Positions 32,764 to 46,155 of a stretch of DNA of 64,000 nucleotides are shown here, piece after piece. The position numbers and the translations under genes were made by a program. Under the pieces are notes generated by a model. That model searched no databases. It saw nothing but the letters and a program-made list of their open reading frames with translations, and had not been told where the DNA came from. Within the stretch, counting starts at the first letter, position 1; each line of letters starts with the position of its first letter. This DNA comes from Scalesia atractyloides (Eukaryota; Streptophyta; Magnoliopsida; Asterales; Asteraceae): NCBI GenBank assembly GCA_947069175.1, contig CAMTDV010000017.1, forward strand, positions 36,279,126-36,343,125. The letters run 5' to 3'.

Positions 32764-33212
32764 TTATAAACTTTTACAATATATGAACACAAATGTTAAT
32801 TTGCACATATGCATATATCAATTAAGGAACATTCATAGAATCATATATACATTCATTTAACTTCTTATATGATTATATGTTCACATGTGTGAGAAAAAAA
32901 CACATAATTTTCTCAAGAAAAATGGGATCTATTTGTTGTAAAGAAACAAAAACATATATACATCATGTTCATAACACTAATACCTACTTTGTAGTTTTCC
33001 CAACTAAATATGTAAGTAAAATTAGCTTTGTCCAACTAATTAGGTAAGAAAAGATGGTTGTGCACCAATGTTGTGGAATTATAGATATAGAAATGGAAAC
33101 ATGTTAGCTAATTTTTACAAACGACATTAAATATTCAAAAAATGTATCAACTAATTACTCATGATTCAGAGAACTCGTGACGGTAAATTACCCTTTGGAT
33201 ACGATGGAAAGA
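32764..33212. other. Intergenic sequence, nothing seen
   Basis: AT-rich, with no open frame, repeat or RNA signal that I can support. Confidence 0.5.
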
Positions 33213-33374
33213 TCGACATGTAGGGGCGCAAGTTACAAGGGACGGGAAGGGGCGGCCGACCCCCCGAACTTTTCGCTCAGTAGTGGAGAGTATGTAGTTT
33301 TCGTATAGAAATTTTTGGGTATATATGTTTTCGACCCCCGGCCGGAAATCTCAAGCTCCGCCACTGTCGACATG
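33213..33374. mobile_element. Short hAT-like MITE
   Basis: 146 bp (33221-33366) flanked by a perfect 8-bp duplication TCGACATG. Ends TAGGGGCGCAAGTT and, on the reverse strand, CAGTGGCGGAGCTT match at 10 of 14 positions. An 8-bp duplication and a CAGTGGCGGA-type terminus are typical of plant hAT MITEs. Confidence 0.82.
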
Positions 33375-34187
33375 GAGTCAATTTTAATATAAACATACCA
33401 AGGGTTATATTTTATTTAGATCTCAATCAAGCAGGACCAACAATGTTAACTCAAACGGATCGATCGCATGAGGGGTCTGTTATCCGTCCGGATATAAACA
33501 ACTTTACTGAAATACTTATTATAGCAAATCAAAAGGTCTAAATCACTATCATTTCACAATTTCAAACCACATATTATGGCTACTAGACAATGGACAAATA
33601 CGTGATTATAATTTGATTCCATGTCACCATCACACATTTACCCAATTGAGCCCCAACCCTCTTGCGTCCACTTAGTTGGTAATTAAACGATCACTAGAAT
33701 TTAGGACCCGTGTTTCACAGCAGGACTGTTAACCTAACAAAAATTAGACGTAAAAATGTTTAATCACTTATACGCATTTAGACCAAAACATAAAACATAG
33801 AAAAAATAACTAAGTTGAATTAGAACATGCGAGTTAACGGGCCGTTAAGCCGTAAAAAAATACGTCACACTTGTGTATTGCAACTTATACTTTACCAAGT
33901 CTGAGCGAAGAAAAGGAAAATTACAAACAAAAACATGACAAACAAAGCACAATGTACAATCACATAAAGCATAAATTTGTATTTAAAAATTGAATAGTAA
34001 TATTGTCGAAAAAACATAACGTCTATATAAGGAAAACGACAATATAAAGATAAAATTGAAACTTAAAAACTTAAGTGTTAAAGACATATATTATATATAA
34101 CGTAAGGATAAAAACTTGAAACTTAAAAAACGAAAAAAGAAAAGAAAACCACTTTGCGCACTGACATTTAATATATATATAACCTTA
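33375..34187. other. Intergenic sequence, nothing seen
   Basis: AT-rich. GCGAGTTAACGGGCCGTTAA near 33830 is a short inverted motif; no gene is apparent. Confidence 0.45.
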
Positions 34188-34381
34188 AGTCATCCACATA
34201 TGACTTAAAAGTACAAAATTAAATAGTGTTTTGGAGACACAACCCAACTTTGCCAAATAATATATCTCACATTTAGAAAATAAAAATAAAAATAAAAACT
34301 TGAGTCACCCACATATGACTTAAGAACTACAAATTGAATAGTGTTTTGAAGACACAATCCAACTCTGTCAAATAATATATA
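34188..34381. repeat. Two tandem copies of a repeat of about 110 bp
   Basis: Both copies hold CACATATGACTTAA, AATAGTGTTTTG and CAAATAATATAT. A third diverged copy lies at 35582-35718. Confidence 0.8.
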
Positions 34382-35581
34382 CAAGATTAAACAGATTTTA
34401 AAATGGAGGGGCCTTAGTGTTAGTTGGGTATTATATCATCATCGAAAAACCCTAGGATCGCAAAGCCGATCCCAATGTGTACTTGTAAGACCCTAATACG
34501 TTTTAACCGAAAAAAGACGCAGCAGAAATATAAACCATAAAATTTTTCTCTTTATAAACATTTTAACATACTTGAAACCATTGGGATAATCCATTTGAAA
34601 AGATATTGTGTCCTTCATTCTTATTAAAAGATAAAATATAATATACATTTATAAACTATACGACTTCGCTCCCGTACAATCCACGTTCTTTGACGCGATC
34701 ATCGACAGTTGCATTCCAAGATGAGGTTTCGTAATTTGGTGTAAGCTGAAATCCCCACATACATTCACATCATTAGCATTTGGTGACATTATACATAATA
34801 TATATATACACACACTCGTAATTAAAGGACCACTTCATGTTCTATACTCATGTACGTTCTATCTGATTAACTTTCTAATTTCAATCAATACACTTCCGTG
34901 TTGATCCGTCATTAAGCCAGTAATAATGTACTGTACTGTACTTCATAACATTCTCAGAATGCAATGTGATTAGTACCGTTAATACTCATACGTATAAACC
35001 ACACATCCAAATGTATAAGACATATTCATTAGTTCACATTATATCTCAGATACGTGCATACATATCTTTTATACCAAAACAATAATCTAAATATACCAAT
35101 CATCTGGCTGAATACATCTTGTAACTAAATCTAAATCCCGCGTGTTGAGGCGGAACTTAAATCGAACAAAAAATAGATTTAAAAGCGTTTCATGCACGCA
35201 CATGGTTATTTAATTTGTTTTAAATAACTTTTGAGTTAAATAACTTTTGACAGTTAGTATTTTAGAATGTGAAAGTATGATAAATAGAGATACATATAAT
35301 TTGTATAAAAGTACATAAACCAAATGTTTATAAAAATACGAATGTAATAAATGATAAGAAAAACAATTATGAATAAAAAACTATAATCAGGTTTACATTC
35401 GTTAGTTATTATTAAATATCATCAAATAACTTTTTTGTTAGTGACATGTAAGATCATAAGTATTTAGTATCAAATACAATATTAAGAGAGAAAGAAAGGC
35501 TTGAACCAACTGAATCAAAGAAAATTGAATAGTAATAATGTGTGTAGGAGAGAAATTGATAAAAAGTAGAGGGAAAATAGG
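34382..35581. other. Insertion-like sequence between repeat copies
   Basis: TGTAAGACCCTAATACG at 34487 resembles an LTR start and GTGTTGAGGCGGAAC at 35142 resembles LTR-type sequence, but no paired end or target duplication was found. No gene. Confidence 0.3.
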
Positions 35582-35718
35582 AAACTTTGCCACATAATAT
35601 ATCTCACATTTAAAAAATAAAAATAAAGAAAACCTTAAGTCACCCACATATGATTAAAGAACTACAAAATTGAATAGTGTTGTGAAGAAATAACCCACAT
35701 TTGCCAAATAATATATAG
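35582..35718. repeat. Third copy of the 110-bp repeat
   Basis: It matches 34188-34381 (TATATCTCACATTTA, CACCCACATATGA, AATAGTGTTGTGAAG). Confidence 0.75.
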
Positions 35719-35965
35719 GAAATTCCACATGTATAGCAATAAGTAAAAACCTTTTGGTCCATATACTTGTCTTAATATTAATGCTACTACATATGCTACA
35801 ATTAATGTGTATATGAAAATTTAATATTTTTAAAAATACATAATCCTACCAAAAATTAATTGTTATATTTTAAATAACTGTGGTATAATTAAAATGTGCA
35901 TAAAAGGTGAATTTTCAGTAAAATATTGTGACTTGATATTCTAAATGCAATCCCTAGAATTATTG

Positions 35966-36092
35966 GAAAAGAACCTTCATTGGTGTGAGAGCCTTATCTC
36001 CATATGTGGGGACCACTGAAGTATACACCAACAAGTTATGTGCCTCTCTAGTCACTAGATCGACATTGGTGTTGTCGTCTTTGGTTATGTCC
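35966..36092 (-). pseudogene. Possible exon of unknown gene
   Basis: On the minus strand, after TTATATTGTAG (a good splice acceptor), one frame reads DITKDDNTNVDLVTREAHNL and then VYTSVVPTYGDKALTPMKVL before TAA at about 35966. The length and composition fit a terminal exon. I do not recognise the protein. MITE and LTR insertions follow closely upstream. Confidence 0.35.
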
Positions 36093-36150
36093 TACAATAT
36101 AATAAACTTACAAGGAGATTAATTGTAGTGATACTGAAAAGATTAACATG

Positions 36151-36393
36151 AATCATTGTGACATCTTAGGTAAATTCCACATCAGTCATAGGAAGGAGAG
36201 ATCTCTGGTTTATAAGTAATTCAGTGCCTCTTAAATCACCAATGCGTTTTGGGCTTAATGTTGTGGATGAGAGGAGAACTCCACAGTTAAGCATGCTCAG
36301 GTCTAGTACTAGGATGGATGGCCAACCCATCGGGGGAAAAGCGGACAATATTGGTGGTACGAGAGGCCGGATGTTAGATTAATTGGCCATCAT
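36151..36393 (+). mobile_element. Cassandra-like solo LTR with 5S rRNA-derived core
   Basis: The segment 36156-36388 begins TGTGACATC and is flanked by ATCAT on both sides (36151-36155, 36389-36393). Its core 36275-36335 follows plant 5S rRNA (GAACTCCACAGTTAAGCATG, then TAGTACTAGGATGGATGG), covering the 5S internal promoter boxes. GCGGACAATATT follows. Small LTRs with 5S sequence are the hallmark of Cassandra TRIM elements. The last base is C rather than A, so the right end is slightly uncertain. Confidence 0.7.
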
Positions 36394-36398
36394 AAGCT

Positions 36399-37991
36399 AT
36401 GGGTGTAACGCCTCGCTTTTTCGCATCCTTATTTTAGAAAATAAATATTTGTATCATAATTCGGGGCATTAAAACATAATAAAAATCTATGTGTGTGTGT
36501 ATATGTATATATTATTAATTGTTATTCGTTATTCGTGTAACGCCTCGTATCTTCGTATTTCTATTTTAAAAATGTACGTATCCGTATTCTAATTTTGGAA
36601 ACCTTACATTCGTATTTTAATTTCAATCTCACAACTCGAGGCATTAATCATAATAAAATTCATATTTTATACATATTTTTTTTATTCACACAACCGATCA
36701 TTTAAATACGTATTTATACGCAAACCGACACAATTATACGTATAAATACTTATACGCACATCCTCAATACTTGAATTATACTTTTATACTTTTATATACT
36801 CAATTACATAATATATACTCAAGAAATACCAAGAAATATACCAATCATCTTTTCCACATCATCAATCCATTTCCACCTTTTTTAACCAATCATATTTCAC
36901 CATTTTCCACCTCCTTTCTCCACCAATCATCTTTTCAATCCTCTTCCACCTTTTTAACCAATCATATTTCACCATTTTCCACCTTCTCTACCTATAAATA
37001 CCAACCACCTTCTACCATTTTATTCACACCATTCTTCTCTCCATCTCTCTAATTCTCTCAATATCTCTAAATCAGGAATTCTAAAAGGATACTAAGTGTT
37101 CCAGCCATTCTTCTCTCAACCTCTCTACTTCTCTCAAATCTTCCAAGCAAGGAAGAGAACTCTAAGAGTTCTAAAATAAAACACTAAGTGTTTTAAAGGA
37201 AGCTTTGAAGTTCCAACCTCCAACTCTTCACGGAATCACCAAAGGAAACTTTGCAAAACTGTGAGCATACTTGACCCCCTTTTTACACTTTAATACATTT
37301 TGGGGTGCAACATGTATAAATTACAAAATTTATTTTAAACAAAATTAAATGTGTTCACAATACGAAATATGCCATCAGTTGCGCTTATGTGAGTTATATG
37401 TGTTAGTTTAAACTCGTCTATACATGTTACTTGTTATGCTTGAGTTTGTTTATGCTTATTATTTTTTACTTTTATTCTCATGATATCGTTATGCTTAGAA
37501 TACTATGCATGCTAGTTAAGGAATTCGATTATATGCTATTGTTATGCGAAAGTGGTCTACATATTCGTGCGATTCGACTTGAATATATACTTGTCACAAA
37601 CAAAACCAACTTTTATACTTATAATTAATTTCAAACTTGTATGCTCGCCAATACTTTTGTATTGATCTATGCTTTTAATACATGTTGCAGGAATTTTGAT
37701 GACAGATGGAATCTAGTAGGATTGCCTAGAAACGCATTTAAACTTTAAATACTTATTGTATTGTATTTGTTTCAAACATGTATTTCATTTCAATATCTTG
37801 TATTAAATCGTTATCAATGAAATGAAATTATATTTGTTACGTGTCGGGATCTAAATTTTATATTATTTAATTTGAACTATGTAAAAAGGTAATTATTAAA
37901 CACTTGACACAATTAGCGTTATGAAGCCTCTTGCAATCTAGTTTTCGTCTCATCCTGATGTTTCCGCCATCGGTTGGGGTGTGACAATGGG
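36399..37991 (+). mobile_element. Solo LTR D1 (Ty3/gypsy-like)
   Basis: LTR 36404-37986 (1,583 bp), TGTAACGCC to GTGTGACA, with a perfect target duplication ATGGG (36399-36403, 37987-37991). The 3' end CCGCCATCGGTTGGGGTGTG is shared, inverted, with solo LTR D2. The first 130 bp are repeated, diverged, from 36536. Confidence 0.92.
36993..37000 (+). promoter_or_regulatory. TATA box of solo LTR D1
   Basis: TATAAATA within CCTATAAATACC, followed by a CT-rich leader (37030-37160). The promoter could still fire into sequence downstream, though no gene starts there. Confidence 0.55.
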
Positions 37992-39560
37992 TAGGTCATT
38001 TTTAAATGTTCGAAATTAATCCCCTAAAAGGTTTAAATCACAATACATATAAGTTATAACGAAATGGGGCAACTACCTGTATTACTAGAATACAATATTT
38101 CACACTCCATATCAAAAGTTTTAATTTGAATGAAGCGTAACATAACTTGATCTAGGTTACATAAGGGATGATTGGCTAGAGTTAGTGACGGAAAAAGTTT
38201 GTCACCAAAATCCAAAATTTCATAACGGACACTATAGTGTTATATTGTGCTTTCGGCAATCCGCGGAAAGATGATGTGCTTTTATCGTATTTATAAGGGC
38301 GTGAATACATTTGTAATAGATATTACACTCATGAATGTTAAGAAAACTTTAATACATTAAAATACAAAGTTAAGAAAACTTCACCCTTTTAAAGTTGGGA
38401 AAACTTCACAACTAACGATGTGAAGATTCTAACAAATCTTCCATATTGAAGACTTTATGAAACCCTACTATTAAATCCAAAGTTGTGATTACCATTTCAA
38501 TTTAAGTATATAGATATAAATTTAAATGATAGTAACACGTTTTTTGACTCGTGTTTCTAGTTCTATACACTTTTAAGCTTATGGATATAATAAAAAGATT
38601 TGAAAGCTAAGTTATTTGTTGTTAGACTACCTCTATCGTCACCTCTATCGTCTAGCCCCTCCTTCAACTTGTGGCTGGGATGGACATGTCCGTCCCAAGG
38701 CCTGAGACAGGGCACCTTGTTTATCGGTGATAGATTGTTCTGCGAGGGTAAGTGTTTGATGGTTATATATGGCCTAGTTATATATAAATAAATACAAAAA
38801 ATTTTAAACTAGGTTTGTAGCAAGGTAAATATATATTGTTTTTTCAATTCTTTCCCACATTATAAAGATATTTGTTATTTTAATTAGTATATATTATAAT
38901 TATTAATTATTTACTTTCTATAGGTATAATTTATTATTCTAGTAATTTTTTAATAATACAAAATAAAAAAAACAATCTTATTTTCTAATAAAGAAATTCA
39001 ATTAATGTCAGATGACATTCATTTCTTAAATCTCATAATTTATACTTAAATTTTATTTTTAATATATATTTTAATAAGTAACAGATGAATATAAATAATT
39101 TTATCTACATTTATAATAATAAATAAAGAAAATTTTGATAAGTCAAATATTTAATATTTTATGGTTACTAATATAATTTCATCGTTAAATTCATATCATA
39201 TCCAAACTAATTTTCGTTATTACCTATTATTTTAATTTTATGATTTAACACCCTTCTATATAAGCATCATAATATAAATAGATTAAATAAAAACATATAG
39301 CTTTTTTTTTCTGAAAAATCAATAACTAATTATACTTTTTCGTATCACATTCTATCAAAAGTAGAGATGCACTTCAACTATTAGTTATTGATAAATATGG
39401 TAATCTATCAAATAGAACATCCAATGTTGTCAACAAAGGATTTTTTAGAGATTTGGAATTTGTTGATTGTTAATTGCATCATTTTTGGTATCCAACCCCA
39501 TATAGTGTTGGACCTATAAAAGAACAGATGATATTCAAAAGCCAAAACATGATCCACTTA
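37992..39560. other. Intergenic AT-rich sequence
   Basis: Very AT-rich at 38800-39400. A short frame at 38600-38791 shows no domain. No repeat boundary or RNA gene recognised. Confidence 0.5.
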
Positions 39561-42146
39561 TCAAGAAATAAACAAAAAATTTAATCAGTCTCTCCCTAAA
39601 GGGGAGACCCTGACTCAACAATTTGAACGTTTTTCATGTTTAATCAATGAATTGAAGTTGGTTAATAAAGAATTTACTAAAACCACTTTATCTAACCAAT
39701 TTTTAAGATCTCTGCCTGAAAATTGGGACAATATTGCTATAGTAATGAGAACATCCCCAGATTTCAAGGACATGAGCATGACCCAACTCCATGGAAAGCT
39801 CATAACCTTTGAGAGGGAACTTGTCCAAAAGAAAAGGTTCTAGGAAACTGGAAAAGTTTCTGATAGTTACGTTTTTGGTAACACAACACTTTTGAGTCAG
39901 GAGGGTTCATCTAGTGGAATGTAAAATGATCAGAGTTTTGATCTTTTTATTGATATATCAACATGAATCAACACTGATCAACATTACACAAATTATGCAT
40001 TTGCAGCAAATGTTGATACTCATGTCACTGGTAATCTATTGTTTGTTCTCGATGATCTTAAGCACATAGACTCAACTGACCTAGAAAAGATGGACATCTT
40101 GACCCAGGAGCCTTACTCAGTCTGAGAGCTAACAATTTTTACAAAAGGACTTGTAGGACTTATCCAGGATTAAGTGGGAGGTCAAAGGTAGGGTTGGATA
40201 AATCTAAGATAAAATGCTTTAAGTGTAATAGGTTAGGACACTTTGCTAGAGAATGCAAGAGTCAAACAGGTAACTTTGCACCAATGATCACATACCCTAG
40301 TCAAAGATCTCAACCTAATACACAACAACAATTTTATCCCCAAAATACCCATGGATCAAATGTGCGAAACACAACCCACTTTGCACAAAACTTGATTCTT
40401 GTACTTGTGCACTATGTTCATGCACCACAAGTCCCTCAGGTTTAGTATGTTCAGATGCCAGTAGCCCATGTTTAAGCACCACAAGTTGCCTCTGCTGCTG
40501 CTTCTGCAAAGCCTAGTCAACAGAGCTTCTTTACACAAGGCTATGTTGATTGGAGTAGCTTGCCAGAGAACTTAACAGATGAAAACTTTGCTTTAATAGC
40601 AAAAGATTGTGATGAACATGAAAACTTTTGTTTTATGGCTCTTGAGCATTTTTCAGGTGAAGAAGATCTAGTTCAAACCATTGTTAGTGAAGAGATTGCT
40701 AGTAAAGCTGCTGAAAACTCTGGTTAAACATTTGTTGGTGACTAGGAACATGCAGAAAGGATGGATGAGAAATATCCCAAACGTTCCACTGATTGCATCA
40801 GTGTGGATCAGGTTGAAATGGTTATATATAAGGTATCACCTCAAACTCTTAAAGAGTTATGTTCTTATAAATGCATTATAGTTTTTGCTAACATAAAAGA
40901 GGTCAATGAAAATCTTAGAGAAAAAGGTATAAATTAGTGAAATAGTTCTTGAAATTTTGAAAAAGGATTTTAAAACAAGAATTGCTGGAAAAAGATCTTG
41001 GAATAAGTAGTCTAAAACATGAAGCAACCATAACCAAGGACCAACTCCAGTCAATGATAGAAAAATATCAAAACTGTAAAAAGGAGTTGGAATACACACA
41101 GATTACCGGTGAGCGATAAGTTGAATCCTGTCATGGTTATGAGATGCTTCTAGATAAACAAATGAAAAGTAATGTGAAGTTTGGTGTTGGTTTTGGAAAA
41201 TATGACCAAGAACATCAAGCCATCACTTTCATTGACTCTAAATTGGTTGAGGTCATTCCAACCACATCAAAAGGTGAAGAAATCAAGATCACTGAACCTA
41301 TTGGCAAAAAATTACTCTTGATAGCCACTAAGTTCCATTCAATCTAAAAAACAAAAGTATGAGTTTAAACCTACTTGGTCAGATGAATGGGTGTTCTTGA
41401 GAACTATAAACCAATTGACTTCACCAACTCGAATGGCCTCGACCCACCCAAGATAAAAATCATTCATATTACCAATTCTCAAACAGATGTTAAAACATCT
41501 GTTTCAGAAAAGAGAGACAAGGGTAAAAGGAAAGATAAGATTCAGTTATGATGTGTGAGTTTTCTAGAAAAACAAATCATTGGGGAAATGATTATTTCAA
41601 GTTAAAAGTCTATAATATCAATTGAGGCAACAACATCAGTGAATCCACACTTGGGTGCACCATTTGTGGAAAACTCAACCATTTGACTCAAGAGTGCTTT
41701 TTTTTATTAAACCATATAATATAAATAAAAAAGGGTCAAGAAAGAAAATGAGTTTCAAAGGGGATGATGGCCCTGTCAACAGGGAACAACCTTCGCTTCC
41801 CAAAAGAGTTGAATCTTGTTAATCTTCTGTCTCACAAAATTTAAACCAACATCCTGCGTAAAAGACTAGTAAACCATCTACAACACCACAAAACCCACTC
41901 CCTCTAGGCTTTGGGCAACCACCATGCGCTAGGGTACCTTATAAGTATGAAGAACCCGTGCACCAGCCCAAAAAGCCAAGGGCAAATAGACACCCTCATG
42001 GGTACAATCATCTCATTGGGAATTGTCAGCCGCCAGTAGACCCAAGTGTGCAAGCACTTGTAGAGGGTCAAAAACAACTGCTGGAGATAGTACAAAAACT
42101 TCTCGTGACAAATGGCCAATCCCAACGAGCCATTGCAGTGGTTGAG
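39560..42146 (+). pseudogene. Decayed Ty1/copia-type gag region, left part
   Basis: Frame pieces: GETLTQQFERF, INELKLVNKEF, FLRSLPENWDNIAIVMRTSP (39610-39840), the UBN2-type gag of plant copia elements; a zinc knuckle CFKCNRLGHFAREC (40215-40256); acidic segments (about 40510-40730); and a second knuckle CTICGKLNHLTQEC (about 41655-41697). Stops and shifts separate the pieces. The frame just before 42146 (GQSQRAIAVVE) resumes after solo LTR E (TSKSKADKLWMIC, from 48060), so E inserted into this element. No protease or reverse transcriptase was found. Confidence 0.75.
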
Positions 42147-43289
42147 TGTCACACCCCGATTTCCACGTGTATTCCGATGGGCCCGGTGGGGAGTATCATG
42201 ACGTACAGTTGATATCATCATAACCAATTACAACACAGAGCAACACAACGGAAGAATTGGTGTAAAATATAAACTATTACAAACCATAAAGTGTCCAGAA
42301 TTCAAAACATAAAGATATACAGAAAAGGTTTGTAATATGATCCACAGGCGGATCAGATAACATACAAAATGAAAACATACTCTACATGCTCAACTCTAAG
42401 GTCGCAACTCCTTATTGTCAACGCCCCGCAGCTTTCAGCCTATTGCATACTTATACCTGTATTTTTAATCTTTGAAAATACGTCAGTTTACACTGGTAAA
42501 TATTTTCAACCGACTCATTTTGAAAACCCTTTCGAAAATGATTTTAGGTGCACTAGCACATTTTATAAAATAACTTGGGATAGTACAAATGACCTTGTAT
42601 ACAGATTTACATGTCAGGCTTTTACATATGGTGCCCGGTACAGAAACCGAGACATGATCGACTGACACACCACTCTGAACTTTCACAAATAAAGCAGTTA
42701 ACAATTACCCAGTGTATGCCTACACGCCATGCTTTAGCCACTAACACTTTAGTGAGCCAAGGATATCCTGGACACGGTCAAGCCCACCCCCAATGTTTGA
42801 GTTTCAGACAAAACAGATCAAAACCGGATTATGCAATTTAGTTAATTATCACAACTGGATAAAACATAATTTCCATATCCGACCAAGCGGTAGTAATTTA
42901 CCGTATCCCAAGCCCGTATAGGGAAAATAGGTTAAGAGTATTTACCTGAGGTTAAGTCTTTGTGAAGTCCAAAACTCGGCTGCAGATCCAAGATAAGTAC
43001 AGGAACAATTTACCGAAAGGCGTTTAGTCTGGAGTGATGGTAATTATTAACAAATATTAGAATGCTAACGGGTCCCTAGTTAAGTCTTAGACTTGAACCG
43101 GTTAGTCTTACGCTAAAACAATACAGTACGATGCACTAGATTAAGCGATGACCGGAATAGGATGTTAGTTGGAACCGAAAAGTATATAAACTTGTCTAAT
43201 ATGAGTAAACCAACAACATTCTGGATTTTGATAGAGAAATGACAAAGTTAAACCCGTTATAGTTTAAGTACGTAAATTAGCTACGTAAG

Positions 43290-44330
43290 CTTAACCGAAC
43301 GCGCATAGGCGAAACCGGGTAACCGGAGGAGTCATATATAAGTTCCATATGAATATATGTTTGAAATTTGTTATAAAATCAGTAGCTTTGCAAAAGATAG
43401 GCCCGAGGTATATGTAAAACCGAATTATGCCTTACAAGGGCATTTTGGTCATTTTAGTGGTTATAAAAGATGTTTAAAATGAATCTGATGTCAAGGTCGT
43501 TAATATTCTGTAAAAATACTTATTTGATGATGTTACAACAGTAGGATATCAAATCTATGTGTGTTTGACGTTTTTGAAATAATCTACGTCCCATAAGGGC
43601 ATTTTAGTAATTTCACACATAGCTTTGAAGCCAAAATTGGGATTTTGAGTTCGGGACTTGTACTTACTGTTAAGATGTTGAAAATAAGTTTATAAATCAG
43701 TAGGTATCAAGTCTTAGCTCATAGTTATGGTTTTAAACCATACTACACGCCGAAAAGGCGTAAAAGTCGCTAAAATGCCGTTTAAATCGATGTTTAAGTT
43801 AAACAGAAGTTATGACCTGTTTTATATACCAATAACATGTCATTTAACTTATTACATCAGTAGGTTTAAGTTTTGGTTATAAAAAGATTGATCAAAATCA
43901 TTTTGCGTGAAAAAGGGTAATTTAGTCATTTATCGGCAATTAACGAATCTTTAACCTTCATTCAGGTTATAATCTGAATGAACATCCCAAATGGTCCTAC
44001 TTATCATATTACATCAGTAAACATATAATCTTGGTCACAAAATCATGTTAAGTGTTTCTAAATGCCGAAAAGGCCATTTTATTCATTTTAATGCGATAAA
44101 CGCATCTTTTGTGAAAACTCAGATTAGAATCAAATTCTTGACATCAATATAATCAAATTATGATTATGAATCAGTTTATTACATATTTTTATATGCATGT
44201 ATGTTTAATACCTTAATTTGTATGAAAAGGACCTTTTTTCAAAGTTTTAATAAACTCAGATTTCTGATGAATCGAGTGACGAAACTTTAGGAGGTTTTCC
44301 TGTACTTAAATATGGTCTTGAAGTGGCCAA
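43290..44330. repeat. Degenerate tandem array in LTR E, period about 158 bp
   Basis: CATCAGTAGG-like words occur at 43377, 43535, 43694, 43854, 44011 and 44168. AGGGCATTTTGGTCATTTT-like words occur at 43435, 43592, 43752, 43911, 44068 and 44226. Every step is 157-160 bp, giving about six diverged copies. Confidence 0.85.
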
Positions 44331-46155
44331 AAGTTAGTAGTCAAAATGGCTAAATCGGGTCAGAACCGAAAAGTCAATGAAAAGTCAAATATAACGACTT
44401 TCAGTTGCAAACCGACTCTAAACCAAAACTTGACGAGCCAAATCAGTGGGTATAAGTTCTAATACTTATTTTATGTTTTTTAGTGCATCAAAAATATTTT
44501 ATAACATCTCGATTGTTAGTTATGATTTTTTTAAAAACTGGACAGTTTGACTTTCTTTGACTTTTAGTTTGACTCGTCAATTGATCAAGAATTCGTGGTA
44601 ATCAGGAGGTGCCCTTTTAAGGGATTAACATCTTCATCATTACAATCACGTAGCCACTTTCGTAACGATCAATGGCTGGACTGTCACGGATTTAGATCAA
44701 AGTCAAGGCGTTTTTACGACGGGACTTTGATCTAAGCTCAAAACCATAAGGAATCAACTTAGCACGAAAATAAATACTTACATATGGTTCAATTAGAGCT
44801 AGGGACAGAATGCAATGCTTGAGAATGACCAGGAACTCCCCTAGGATGATCTTTGATGATTTCAAGTTGAAGAGGGGTTGTAACTCAAAGAAATCATCCA
44901 TTAAATGGTCATGGAGATGCTCAGATGGTTTCGAGGTGTCTAAGGACGTGAATAGGTGTCCCATAACGTGTCATGTCTCACCCCGACCCGCAGCGGAATA
45001 AGAGTCGGGGCATAATTGGGTTATCACCAAAGCTCATGACATTTACTAATATGTTTCATATTTAATAAAGTCAAAGTTACATTTCAAAAATCCAAACATG
45101 TTCATTCAATACAAGGAAAATAAACCAAGCATAACAATCCCAACACTAAATCGTTTTATTCTTCTAGTCCAAGTCCTATGTGTTCCTAGCTGCTACTGCT
45201 TCACCTGTATCATGTGTAAAATGGGGGTTTTTGGGTCAACATAAGTTGGCGAGTGAACCTTATTAGATAAACATTTATTAAAGAATTTATGGTTAGTTTA
45301 TCAATGGAAAATTGTGCATAATCATAGATGAGCAAATGTAAATAATCAAGTAATGGCAAATAGCAGTCACAACTATAACATACAATAACACATGGCAGCA
45401 TACATGAACATACCAACATCATATTGTAAATAACATAAATGAAACTGTGCGATCAAGGCTCAATCAAACTGAGCCGATCGTATTGCATGTACTGAAAATG
45501 AAACTGTGCGATCAAGGCTCAATCAAATGGAGCCGATCGTATTGCATGTACTGAAAATGAAACTGTGCGATCAAGGCTCAATCAAACGGAGCCGATCGTA
45601 TGTGGGCACGCCAGGTTCAACTGCATAATAAAATGGGGAACATGCTCAACGCTCATAATGTAATGGGGAGCGGCGGCCTATGAAATTGCATGTACTGAAT
45701 AATAAATTGCATCCAATAATAACTACTTAACAGCATCAAACTAAATACACATGTTCATGATATGATGTATGCACAATGGTTTAGTTATAGTATATATATA
45801 CAAAGACACATGATACACCCCAAAACGTGATTAAAACGGGGAATTTGTAAGATTCACTCACCTTGGGTGCGTTGGATTGGAGATGGTGATATGCGCACGA
45901 TTTAGATGAGCGGAACAACGGGATTACTAACCTAAATAATAACGGAAAATATATTAAATGAGTGGATTTTATTAAGGATTTTAATGAAATTTTTAGATAT
46001 ATTTTTGTGAGTTTATGGCTATTTTCTATCTTTAAAATGTTATTTTTAAGTATTTTTAATTGATTTTTAAATTAAATTAAATAAATAAAAATATAAAAAA
46101 ATTGTTTATTTAGTGTTGACCGTTGACCGTTGACCGGTCGGTCAGCGTATTAGTT

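Noticed and set aside
33221..33366. A non-coding RNA gene in the GC-rich 146-bp block
   Set aside because: The perfect 8-bp flanking duplication and inverted ends explain it as a hAT MITE.
43377..44180. CRISPR-like regular spacing in LTR E
   Set aside because: Plant DNA; the whole 158-bp unit is degenerate rather than identical repeats with unique spacers.
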